Source of the DNA: Dehalococcoidia bacterium UBA5748
Lineage (GTDB): Bacteria > Chloroflexota > Dehalococcoidia > Dehalococcoidales > UBA5627
Length of the DNA stretch: 54,971 nucleotides
Reading direction: 5' to 3'
Assembly (NCBI GenBank): GCA_002419135.1
Contig: DIFM01000002.1
Coordinates: 1 to 54,971, forward strand
The notes under the pieces were generated by a model. That model was given only the letters and a program-made list of their open reading frames with translations, did not search any database and was not told where the DNA came from. Below, piece by piece: positions 31,179 through 38,675 of this stretch. The position numbers were made by a program, and so were the translations under genes. Positions within the stretch are counted from its first letter, which is position 1. Each line of letters begins with the position of its first letter.

Positions 31179-31794
31179 CACTCCTACCTTCTTTACCCCA
31201 GCGCTCTAAAACCGCTGTAATATAGCTTAACTTGCGTATGTTCTGTTTAACTGATTCTTGTATGGCATCTGCGATCCAGGTTTCCGGATATAATTCTAAG
31301 GCGTCCTTCAGACCTTCAGCGATCATCGGTGTAAGCATACCGACATTCTCTTCGTATAACGAAAATATATTTATCGGTTGCTCTACATCAACCGTATCGT
31401 CTATTACGTTATTTATTCCGGTAATTTTTAACTCACCGGTTTTTATCTTAGATGCTGACTGTCTATCCGCTTCGGTATTAAGAAAATATATATCACCATC
31501 TTCTGTCGATAATCCCAGAATAATTTTGTGCTCCATTGCCAGTTTTAGCGCCGCTGTAAGTTCATTAAGAGGTTCTTCGGTTTGTTTATAGTTACTCATA
31601 AGGCTGGTGTTTGCAGCAAGTTCACTGAAGCTGACATATCTGGGATATCCTTTCTTATTATAGAGGGTTTCCATTATATATAAGGTAACTTTCAGTTCTC
31701 CGATATCATCTATTTGCGGCAGAACGTTGTTTATAAAGATATTAGGTACCGCTGTATAACTCATCCTGGAAGGGAAACCGTTAAAAGAGGTCAT
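31096..31794 (-). CDS. DnaD-domain replication initiation protein
   Basis: A 232-residue protein with a winged-helix-like N-terminus (LKVTLYIMETLYNKKGYPRY, SFSELAANTSLM) and a C-terminal DnaD/DnaB2-type helical domain (NIFSLYEENVGMLTPMIAEG, followed by the YITAVLERWGKEG ending). In Firmicutes DnaD bridges the initiator and the helicase loader; the placement between dnaB and the loader fits this. Its start overlaps the dnaB end by 4 nt, and its end overlaps the loader start by 83 nt. Confidence 0.83.
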   Translation of the reverse strand: MTSFNGFPSRMSYTAVPNIFINNVLPQIDDIGELKVTLYIMETLYNKKGYPRYVSFSELAANTSLMSNYKQTEEPLNELTAALKLAMEHKIILGLSTEDGDIYFLNTEADRQSASKIKTGELKITGINNVIDDTVDVEQPINIFSLYEENVGMLTPMIAEGLKDALELYPETWIADAIQESVKQNIRKLSYITAVLERWGKEGRSDGTYRRHFEEDDPKKYTSGKYGKFVQH

Positions 31795-33161
31795 GCCGGC
31801 TCCTGACTGGCAACTGTATAATTATCGAATTTTGTCAGCCTGTCAATAAAACGTACTTGGACCTTGTCAATGGGGCCGTTCCTGTTTTTGGCAACAATAA
31901 TATCAGCAACCCCTCGCGGATAGTCTTTATCAGGGTGCTCTGCTCTCCAGTCTTCCTCAGTACGATAGTAAGCCTCTTCTCTGTTAATAAATATCACCAT
32001 ATCAGCATCTTGTTCGATGCTGCCGCTATCTCTTAAATCGGATAGTAATGGTTCGTGCTTTTCTCTTTTTTCAATGGCACGACTTAATTGAGATACTGCC
32101 AGAACAGGTACATTTAATTCTCTTGCCAGGGCTTTAAGAGAACGTGAAATATAACCGATTTCCTGAACGCGGTTATCATTGCGAGTATCCCCCTGCAAAA
32201 GCTGCATGTAATCGACAATAATTAAGTCGATATTACGTTCAAAATTAAGCCGGCGGGCTTTGCTTCGCATTTCCATCATACGCAGTTGAGGCGAATCATC
32301 TATAAATATAGGAGCCTCGGATAATACGCCTATTGCCTCCATAACCCTGATTTCTTCCTCTTCTGTATTCTGCCCCAACCTAAGTCGTTTGGAGTTGATT
32401 CCCGTCTCGCTTGAAAGCAATCTTTGTGCCAGAGATTCTCTAAACATTTCAAGACTGAAAATTGCTACACAGGCACCCTGGTCAACGGCGGCGTTACGCG
32501 CAATATTAAGTGCCAAACTGGTTTTACCGATACTGGGGCGGGCAGCCAGTACGATTAGTTCTGAACGTTTGAACCCTCCCAGTAAATCGTCAAGACCGTG
32601 CAAGCCGGTAAATACCTGAGGAATCGCCTGAAAACCGGCCGTCCCCGGTGGAGGAGGCGCTTCGAAGTATCCGTCGAGAACATTTTTAATATGAATAAAG
32701 TCAAGCGAATGATCATGCCTCAGATGAAACAGCGTATCCTCAGCTTTATTAAGGGCAGAACTGACATCCGGTTCGGCTTCATATCCTATTTCAGATATCT
32801 TATCGGCAGCTGCAATCAGCTGTCGCATTATAGAAAGCCTGTAAACAATACGGCCATAGTATTCAATGTCAAGAGAAGTGGGAACGATTGAAATTAAATG
32901 GCTCAGATAGGCTGCGCCACCGCATTTTTCCAATTTACCTTCGCGTTCAAGCTCCTGAGCAACCGTTATCTGGTTGATGGCTTCATCACGTTGATATAAA
33001 GAAAGGCATGCCTGGTATATCCATCTGTTTTGTTCGGAATAAAAGTCCTTGGGCTGTAAAAAAACAACAGTTTCGTGAATAGAGCGTCCGTCAATTAGCA
33101 ACGAACCGTTAACTGCTTCTTCGGCATCTATATCATGCGGCGGTAAACGCTCACCCGGCAA
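31791..33161 (-). CDS. dnaB: Replicative DNA helicase DnaB
   Basis: Hexameric 5'-3' helicase of the replication fork, 456 residues. The N-terminal domain begins LPPHDIDAEEAVNGSLLID; the RecA-like core has Walker A ARPSIGKTS (first residue Ala instead of the usual Gly), FSLEM, Walker B LIIVDYMQL, and SQLSRAIEKR and LSDLRDSGSIEQDAD with the C-terminal arginine motif. A longer frame starts inside rplI, but TTG at 33161, with GGAGG 9 nt upstream and just after the rplI stop, gives the family-typical start. No intein. Confidence 0.94.
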   Translation of the reverse strand: MPGERLPPHDIDAEEAVNGSLLIDGRSIHETVVFLQPKDFYSEQNRWIYQACLSLYQRDEAINQITVAQELEREGKLEKCGGAAYLSHLISIVPTSLDIEYYGRIVYRLSIMRQLIAAADKISEIGYEAEPDVSSALNKAEDTLFHLRHDHSLDFIHIKNVLDGYFEAPPPPGTAGFQAIPQVFTGLHGLDDLLGGFKRSELIVLAARPSIGKTSLALNIARNAAVDQGACVAIFSLEMFRESLAQRLLSSETGINSKRLRLGQNTEEEEIRVMEAIGVLSEAPIFIDDSPQLRMMEMRSKARRLNFERNIDLIIVDYMQLLQGDTRNDNRVQEIGYISRSLKALARELNVPVLAVSQLSRAIEKREKHEPLLSDLRDSGSIEQDADMVIFINREEAYYRTEEDWRAEHPDKDYPRGVADIIVAKNRNGPIDKVQVRFIDRLTKFDNYTVASQEPA

Positions 33162-33162
33162 T

Positions 33163-33618
33163 TCAGTTTTCCTCCAGGCTTTTAACAATAATCTTTAATT
33201 TTGCGTTGATATCTTTATACAATTTTACACTAACCTCGAATACACCGAGTTCACGAATAGGCTCTGTAAGTTCGATTTTACGTTTATCTACAACAAGCCC
33301 GGCATTATTTTCCAGTTCTTTAGCAATATCAGCACTGGTGATGGAACCGAAAAGACGGTTTTTAGAGCCGGTTTTGGCTTTAATAACAAGATTTAATTTT
33401 TCAATTTGTTCTGCTGTCTGCCTGTGCTCGGTTTCCATTTGGGATTGTTTCTTTTCCAGTGCTTTAGCCTGGGCTTCAAGCTGGGCTTTTACGTTTGCGG
33501 TTGCGGGTGTTGCCAGTTTATTGGGTATAAGATAATTTCTGGCATAACCATCGGGGACGTTCTTAATATCTCCCGCTTTGGCGACATTTGGCACATTTTT
33601 CAAAAAAACCACATTCAT
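33163..33618 (-). CDS. rplI: 50S ribosomal protein L9
   Basis: Ribosomal large-subunit protein, 151 residues. The N-terminal domain matches the L9 signature closely (MNVVFLKNVPNVAKAGDIKN, GYARNYLIPNKLA), with a long central helix (KALEKKQSQMETEHRQTAEQ) and the C-terminal domain (GSKNRLFGSITSADI). First gene of the leftward rplI-dnaB-dnaD-loader operon, a combination seen in several Gram-positive lineages where rplI and dnaB are neighbours. Confidence 0.97.
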   Translation of the reverse strand: MNVVFLKNVPNVAKAGDIKNVPDGYARNYLIPNKLATPATANVKAQLEAQAKALEKKQSQMETEHRQTAEQIEKLNLVIKAKTGSKNRLFGSITSADIAKELENNAGLVVDKRKIELTEPIRELGVFEVSVKLYKDINAKLKIIVKSLEEN

Positions 33619-33652
33619 ACTTCAACATCCTTTAACAATAATACTCATATAC

Positions 33653-33681
33653 ATTATACTGTATTATGATGTCGGATTAAA
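33653..33681 (-). promoter_or_regulatory. Promoter of the rplI-dnaB operon
   Basis: On the minus strand TTTAAT (33681-33676), 17-nt spacer, TATAAT (33658-33653), 35 nt before the rplI start. The -35 overlaps the end of trxB. Confidence 0.65.
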
Positions 33682-34600
33682 CCTGATTATCAATATAATT
33701 GGCAGCGGATATTGCGGCTACCGCTCCGTCACCGGCGGCAGCTATCACCTGTCGGATAGAGTTTTCACGGATGTCACCGGCGGCAAAAATACCCGGCACG
33801 CCCGTTTCCATCTTGTTGTTAACAATTATATAACCTTTGTCATTTAATGGAACGATATCTTTCAGGTAGGAAGTATTGGGCACCAGGCCTATAGCTACAA
33901 AAACACCGTCTATTTCTAAAAAAGATTCCTTATTGCTTTTCACATCGGCAAGTTTCAGCTTATTGACAAAGATTTCTCCCTGCACCTCTTTGACAACGCT
34001 GTTCCATATAATCTCAATTTTCGGCTCGGAAAATACTTTATCCTGTACGACCGGCGTTGCTCTTAGTTGGTCTCTACGGTGAATGACGGCTACTTTTGAG
34101 GCAAATTTGGCAATGTGCAACGCTTCATACAATGCGGCGTTGCCACCCCCCACAACCGCCACCCTCTTATCCCGGAAGAAAGGTCCGTCGCAGGTTGCAC
34201 AGTAAGAAACACCTTTTCCGCTGAATTCCTTTTCACCGGGAACATTTAATTTCTGTCTTTCGGAACCGCCGGTGATAATTAGAGCTTTCGCTGAAAAATC
34301 TCCCTGCGATGTCGTTACGGTTTTAACGTTATCTGCTATTTTTATATCTGAAACGTTGTCATATATAACCTCGGTTCCGTAAAGCGATGCCTGTTCGTGC
34401 ATCAGCGTGGTTAATTCCATTCCTCCGATACCTTTAGGGAAACCGGGGTAGTTATCTACTTTTTCCGCTTCATTTATATTGCCGCCGATAAGACCTTTTT
34501 CTATCAGAAGTGTATTCAGCTTGTTTCTTGAGGTATATAAACCTGCACTTAATCCGGCCGGTCCTCCGCCGATAATAATTACATCGTATAACTTATTCAT
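33677..34600 (-). CDS. trxB: Thioredoxin reductase
   Basis: NADPH-dependent flavoprotein reducing thioredoxin, 307 residues. FAD site GGGPAG (11-16), active-site CATC (C134-C137), NADPH-binding GGGNAA (151-156) and the 2'-phosphate clamp HRRDQLRA (174-181), which the other reductase at 17.6 kb lacks. C-terminal GIFAAGDIRE binds FAD. RBS AAGGAG precedes the ATG. It is 58 bp upstream of rplI, but rplI has its own promoter. Confidence 0.95.
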   Translation of the reverse strand: MNKLYDVIIIGGGPAGLSAGLYTSRNKLNTLLIEKGLIGGNINEAEKVDNYPGFPKGIGGMELTTLMHEQASLYGTEVIYDNVSDIKIADNVKTVTTSQGDFSAKALIITGGSERQKLNVPGEKEFSGKGVSYCATCDGPFFRDKRVAVVGGGNAALYEALHIAKFASKVAVIHRRDQLRATPVVQDKVFSEPKIEIIWNSVVKEVQGEIFVNKLKLADVKSNKESFLEIDGVFVAIGLVPNTSYLKDIVPLNDKGYIIVNNKMETGVPGIFAAGDIRENSIRQVIAAAGDGAVAAISAANYIDNQV

Positions 34601-34973
34601 ATCTGATTCTCCTTCTCAAAAATTGGCATATTCCATATATGCGGTACAAAACGGCTCCGTTTTACCAAGCAGAACTCATAGGGGAAATAATCCTTTGATT
34701 ATTTCTGTATAGATATTAGCAATCCGCGCCGGTTGTGGCAAGTAAAAATGATAAACATATAGCAATTGCAAGATTCGGTGGATGGTTACCGATAAATACC
34801 ATTTATGGTTTTTTCAGTGGGATTATATTATAGCTCTATTAATTTATAAATAAACTTCCCACGACCTTACCGTCGTGGTATTGAGTTTGGTAAGATAAAA
34901 TAGCAAAAACTTCTCTTTCGTTCGCTTGTTAGTGTTATAGGGTAATGATAAAATGATATAAACAGGAGAAAAC
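34601..34973. other. Intergenic region between trxB and uvrA
   Basis: A 373-bp divergent gap with no gene visible. It holds two hairpins: AAAACGG/CCGTTTT (34648-34654 and 34657-34663) and CCACGAC/GTCGTGG (34859-34865 and 34872-34878), neither with a clear T-run on the expected strand, and the uvrA promoter. It is AT-rich between about 34730 and 34860. Confidence 0.5.
34926..34954 (+). promoter_or_regulatory. Promoter of uvrA
   Basis: TTGTTA (34926-34931), 17-nt spacer, TAAAAT (34949-34954), 19 nt before the ATG at 34974. No SOS box (LexA) consensus was recognised around it. Confidence 0.65.
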
Positions 34974-37802
34974 ATGCCTTTAGACTCGATATTCATCAAG
35001 GGTGCCCGCGAACATAATCTCAAAAACATAGACGTTACCATTCCGCGCGACAAGCTGGTGGTGATTACCGGCGTATCAGGCTCCGGTAAAAGCTCTCTGG
35101 CGTTTGATACCATATACGCCGAAGGTCAGCGCCGCTATATGGAATCGCTTTCGGCATACGCGCGTCAGTTCTTGGGTCGTATGGAAAAGCCGGATGTCGA
35201 TTATATCGAAGGATTAAGCCCGGCAATATCAATAGACCAAAAAGGCACCAGCCGCAATCCGCGTTCAACAGTCGGAACCGTTACCGAAATTTATGATTAT
35301 TTAAGGTTGCTGTTTGCACGCACCGGTCATCCGCACTGCCCAAATTGCGGGCGTGAAATCACAGTGCAAACAGTAGAGCAAATTGTGGATTCGGTTAAAT
35401 CGTTACCGCAGGATGCACGTATTATGATACTGGCTCCGCTGGTAAAAAGCCGCAAGGGTGAATATCAGCAGGTTTTTAACGACCTGCGTAAAGCAGGTTA
35501 TGCCCGCGTGCGCGTGGACAAGGAAATGCACGACCTTTCAGACGATTTTCAATTGGATAAACAAAAAAAACATACCATCGAGGCAGTAATCGACAGGTTG
35601 GTAATCGGCCAAAGCGACAGCCAGAGCCGCATCGCCGATTCGGTTGAGACGGCATTGAAACTGGGGGGCGGGGTTGTTCTTATATCGGTTATCGATGGCG
35701 ACGAGCTGCTCTTTTCGGAGCATTTTGCCTGTGTCCAATGCGGTATCAGCCTGGGAGAAATCGCGCCGAGAACTTTTAGTTTTAATAATCCTCACGGCGC
35801 CTGCCCAAATTGTACCGGGCTTGGTATCAAGCTTGAAATAGACCCCGACCTTATCTTGCCCGATAAAAATCTATCCCTTGAAGAAGGAGCTATAAACCCG
35901 TACCAATGGCAAAACTGGTATATGTACTCGGTACGCGAAATGGCACGACGGAACGGATTTGACACATCCACCGCCATAAAGGATTTAACATCCGAGCAAA
36001 TCAAACTTGTATTATACGGAGAAAGCGATTTTAGATATAAATATCGTGACAGGCGCGGCAACGAGCGCGAATACACAGACGGTTTTGAGGGCGTTATCCC
36101 CCGAATGGAGAGATTGTATCACGATACGGAATCGGAAGTCTCACGTTCGTATATAGAGCGTTACATGGTAGCGAGGACTTGTGCCGTATGCGACGGAAAA
36201 AGATTAAAGCCGGAAGCGCTGGCAGTTACCATCGGTAATAAAAATATCGATGATATAACTTCTATGTCTGTTGTGCAGGTTTCAGGATGGATTAAAAAGT
36301 TGGCAAGCAAAACAACTGTTTTTAATCAGCGCGAAAAGAAAATTGCACGTGAAATTCTGAAGGAAATCGGAGCGAGACTGGGTTTTCTGGAAAACGTCGG
36401 GCTGGATTATCTTTCTCTGAATCGTACTGCCGGAACTCTTTCGGGAGGGGAAGGACAGAGAATACGACTTGCCACTCAAATAGGCAGCGGGCTTATGGGA
36501 GTGCTTTATATCTGTGACGAACCGACTATCGGGCTGCATCCCGCCGATGATTTCCGCCTGATACGCACTCTTAAAGAACTGAAAGATTTGGGAAATACTC
36601 TTATAGTCGTCGAACACGACGAAGCTATGATGCGGGCGGCGGATTATATTATAGATATGGGTCCGGGAGCCGGTGATCACGGGGGATATGTTGTTGCCAG
36701 CGGCTCTCTGGATGATATTCTGAACTCGGATAACTCATCGACCGGGCAGTATCTATCCGGCCGCAAGTCTATTCCTCTGCCTGAAAAGAGACGTACCGGC
36801 AACGGTACGGATATTATCATTAAAGGAGCCAGACAGAACAACCTGAAAAATATCGATGTAGAGATTCCCCTGGGCAAGATGGTATGCATTACCGGGGTTT
36901 CCGGCAGTGGGAAAAGTACCTTAATCAGTGATATTTTACATAAAAAACTCGCTCAGGTACTATACAGAGCCCGGGAAAAACCGGGAGAAGCAGACAGTAT
37001 CGAGGGTATAGAAAAAATCGATAAGGTTATAAATATTGACCAGTCGCCTATTGGACGTACCCCTCGCAGTAATCCTGCTACTTATACGGGGTTGTTTACT
37101 TATGTGCGCGAGTTATTTGCCACATCGCCGGAAGCGCGTCTTCGTGGATATAAAGCCGGCAGGTTTTCATTCAATGTAAAAGGCGGAAGGTGTGAAGCCT
37201 GTCGCGGAGACGGGTTTATCCAAATCGAAATGCAGTTTTTACCCGATGTTACCGTTCCCTGTGAAGTGTGCAAAGGAAAACGCTATGACCGTGAAGTGTT
37301 GGAAATCCACTTTAAGGGCAAAAATATTGCCGAAGTGCTGGATATGACAGTTGAGGAGGCACTTGGTTATTTTGAACATTTCCCGTCTGTAAAAAATAAG
37401 TTAAAAACTCTTAACGATGTAGGTTTGGGGTATATTCATCTCGGTCAGCCGGCGACCACCTTATCCGGCGGCGAGGCACAAAGAATAAAACTGGCGACGG
37501 AACTTTCAAAAAGAGCCACCGGAAGAACTTTGTATATACTCGATGAACCGACTACGGGTTTGTCGTTCGAGGACGTGGCGGCATTACTGAAAGTGCTGCA
37601 AAGGTTGGCGGATGCCGGAAATACGGTGGTTATAATCGAGCACAATCTTGATATCATAAAAAATGCCGACTGGATTATCGACCTTGGTCCGGGGGCGGGG
37701 GACAAGGGCGGACGTATTGTGGCTGTGGGAACACCAGAGGATATAGCCGCCAATAAGAAATCCGCTACCGGAGATTACCTGAAGAAGGTATTGTTGACAT
37801 AA
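34974..37802 (+). CDS. uvrA: Excinuclease ABC subunit A
   Basis: Damage-recognition ATPase of nucleotide-excision repair, 942 residues with two ABC modules. First module: GVSGSGKSSLAFDT and LSGGEGQRIRLA; second: GVSGSGKSTLI and LSGGEAQRIKLA, each followed by a Walker B (CDEPTIGLH, LDEPTTGL). The zinc cysteines are present (CPNCG, CVQC/CPNC, CAVC, CEAC with CEVC). RBS AGGAG is 5 nt before the ATG. UvrB and UvrC are not in the window. Confidence 0.97.
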   Translation: MPLDSIFIKGAREHNLKNIDVTIPRDKLVVITGVSGSGKSSLAFDTIYAEGQRRYMESLSAYARQFLGRMEKPDVDYIEGLSPAISIDQKGTSRNPRSTVGTVTEIYDYLRLLFARTGHPHCPNCGREITVQTVEQIVDSVKSLPQDARIMILAPLVKSRKGEYQQVFNDLRKAGYARVRVDKEMHDLSDDFQLDKQKKHTIEAVIDRLVIGQSDSQSRIADSVETALKLGGGVVLISVIDGDELLFSEHFACVQCGISLGEIAPRTFSFNNPHGACPNCTGLGIKLEIDPDLILPDKNLSLEEGAINPYQWQNWYMYSVREMARRNGFDTSTAIKDLTSEQIKLVLYGESDFRYKYRDRRGNEREYTDGFEGVIPRMERLYHDTESEVSRSYIERYMVARTCAVCDGKRLKPEALAVTIGNKNIDDITSMSVVQVSGWIKKLASKTTVFNQREKKIAREILKEIGARLGFLENVGLDYLSLNRTAGTLSGGEGQRIRLATQIGSGLMGVLYICDEPTIGLHPADDFRLIRTLKELKDLGNTLIVVEHDEAMMRAADYIIDMGPGAGDHGGYVVASGSLDDILNSDNSSTGQYLSGRKSIPLPEKRRTGNGTDIIIKGARQNNLKNIDVEIPLGKMVCITGVSGSGKSTLISDILHKKLAQVLYRAREKPGEADSIEGIEKIDKVINIDQSPIGRTPRSNPATYTGLFTYVRELFATSPEARLRGYKAGRFSFNVKGGRCEACRGDGFIQIEMQFLPDVTVPCEVCKGKRYDREVLEIHFKGKNIAEVLDMTVEEALGYFEHFPSVKNKLKTLNDVGLGYIHLGQPATTLSGGEAQRIKLATELSKRATGRTLYILDEPTTGLSFEDVAALLKVLQRLADAGNTVVIIEHNLDIIKNADWIIDLGPGAGDKGGRIVAVGTPEDIAANKKSATGDYLKKVLLT

Positions 37803-37835
37803 AGATATAAATGCTATGCTGAATTCGTAAGGGAC

Positions 37836-37981
37836 GAATGAAGCCCCGATAAATCGGGATTTCATTCCGGCTTCCCTCGGGGGAAGCTGTTGAACGAACT
37901 GAAACAGATGAGGGATAATATTAATCCACCCTCATCCGTCATACCGATGAATCCGGTATGACACCTTCCCCAAGGGGAAGG
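37836..37981. repeat. Hairpin-rich intergenic repeat, copy 2
   Basis: A 146-bp block between uvrA and the HD gene made of successive inverted repeats: GAATGAA/TTCATTC enclosing CCCGAT/ATCGGG (37836-37867), GATGAGGG/CCCTCATC (37907-37914 and 37929-37936), ATACCG/CGGTAT (37941-37959) and CCTTCCCC/GGGGAAGG (37964-37981). The strand complement of 37868-37915 matches copy 1 (13514-13561). The first hairpin may also terminate uvrA. No gene lies in the 321-bp gap. Confidence 0.75.
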
Positions 37982-38048
37982 CGTTTATGCCTGTCAGGTG
38001 AGTATTGATAGGTGAGAATAAATGATCTTTTGCATGATAAAATTAGAC

Positions 38049-38071
38049 GCTCGCGGTGAGCTTGCCGAGCC
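38049..38071. repeat. Short palindromic repeat (GAGC-type)
   Basis: GCTCGCGGTGAGCTTGCCGAGC is a diverged copy of the complement of 41405-41426 (GTTCGTGGTGAGCCTGTCGAAC). Both form imperfect hairpins. Similar words occur as dispersed intergenic repeats in many bacterial genomes, from memory. Confidence 0.55.
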
Positions 38072-38123
38072 ATAACAACGGTTAATACATTTATCGCTGA
38101 TTAAAATTAATTGGGAGTTAATC

Positions 38124-38675
38124 ATGGACAGAAAAACAGCTTTGGAAACCGTAAAATCTAACATAAAAAATCAAAATCTTATTAAACACATGATAGCCAC
38201 CGAAGCCATAATGCGGGCGCTGGCAAAACGCTTGGGGGAGGATGAGGAGGAGTGGGGGATTGCCGGACTTTTACATGATATCGACCTCGATGTGGTCGGT
38301 GATGATATGACGGTTCACGGCAAGGTAAGCGCGGATATGGCAAGAGAAGCCGGAGCTAACGAGGCTATGGTACACGCTATTCTATGCCATAACGAAATGC
38401 TGGGCGTCAAACGCGAAAACAATATTGATAAAGCACTCTATTGTGCCGACCCATTAACCGGGTTGATAACTGCAGCGGCACTTGTACGCCCCGAGAAAAA
38501 ACTGGCTTTTGTAGAAGTGAAATCGGTTGCCAAAAGATTTAAAGAAAAGTGTTTTGCCGCCGGAGCAAACAGGGAACAAATCGCTACTTGTAATGAACTG
38601 GGTCTGGAACTGAATGAGTTTATCGAGTTGGGGCTGGACGCCATGAAGGGCGTTGCAGGGGAGTTGGGGCTCTAA
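38124..38675 (+). CDS. HD-domain (HDIG) phosphohydrolase-like protein
   Basis: A 183-residue HD-superfamily protein. Metal ligands are visible: KHMIATEA (H22), LLHDIDLD (H51-D52, the HDxD core), MTVHGKVSAD (H65) and MVHAILCHNE; a CADPLTG motif gives the later Asp. The N-terminal KNQNLIKHMIATEA matches the group often annotated as HDIG hydrolases. Substrate unknown. RBS GGAG precedes the ATG. Its stop overlaps the stop of the convergent sbcC-like gene by 4 nt. Confidence 0.9.
   Translation: MDRKTALETVKSNIKNQNLIKHMIATEAIMRALAKRLGEDEEEWGIAGLLHDIDLDVVGDDMTVHGKVSADMAREAGANEAMVHAILCHNEMLGVKRENNIDKALYCADPLTGLITAAALVRPEKKLAFVEVKSVAKRFKEKCFAAGANREQIATCNELGLELNEFIELGLDAMKGVAGELGL

Noticed and set aside
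34859..34878. Hairpin CCACGAC/GTCGTGG as an IS200/IS605 transposon end
   Set aside because: No transposase remnant, no partner end and no target motif could be identified.
37803..38123. CRISPR array in the repeat-rich gap after uvrA
   Set aside because: The repeats are inverted and non-uniform, without regular spacers, and no cas genes are present.
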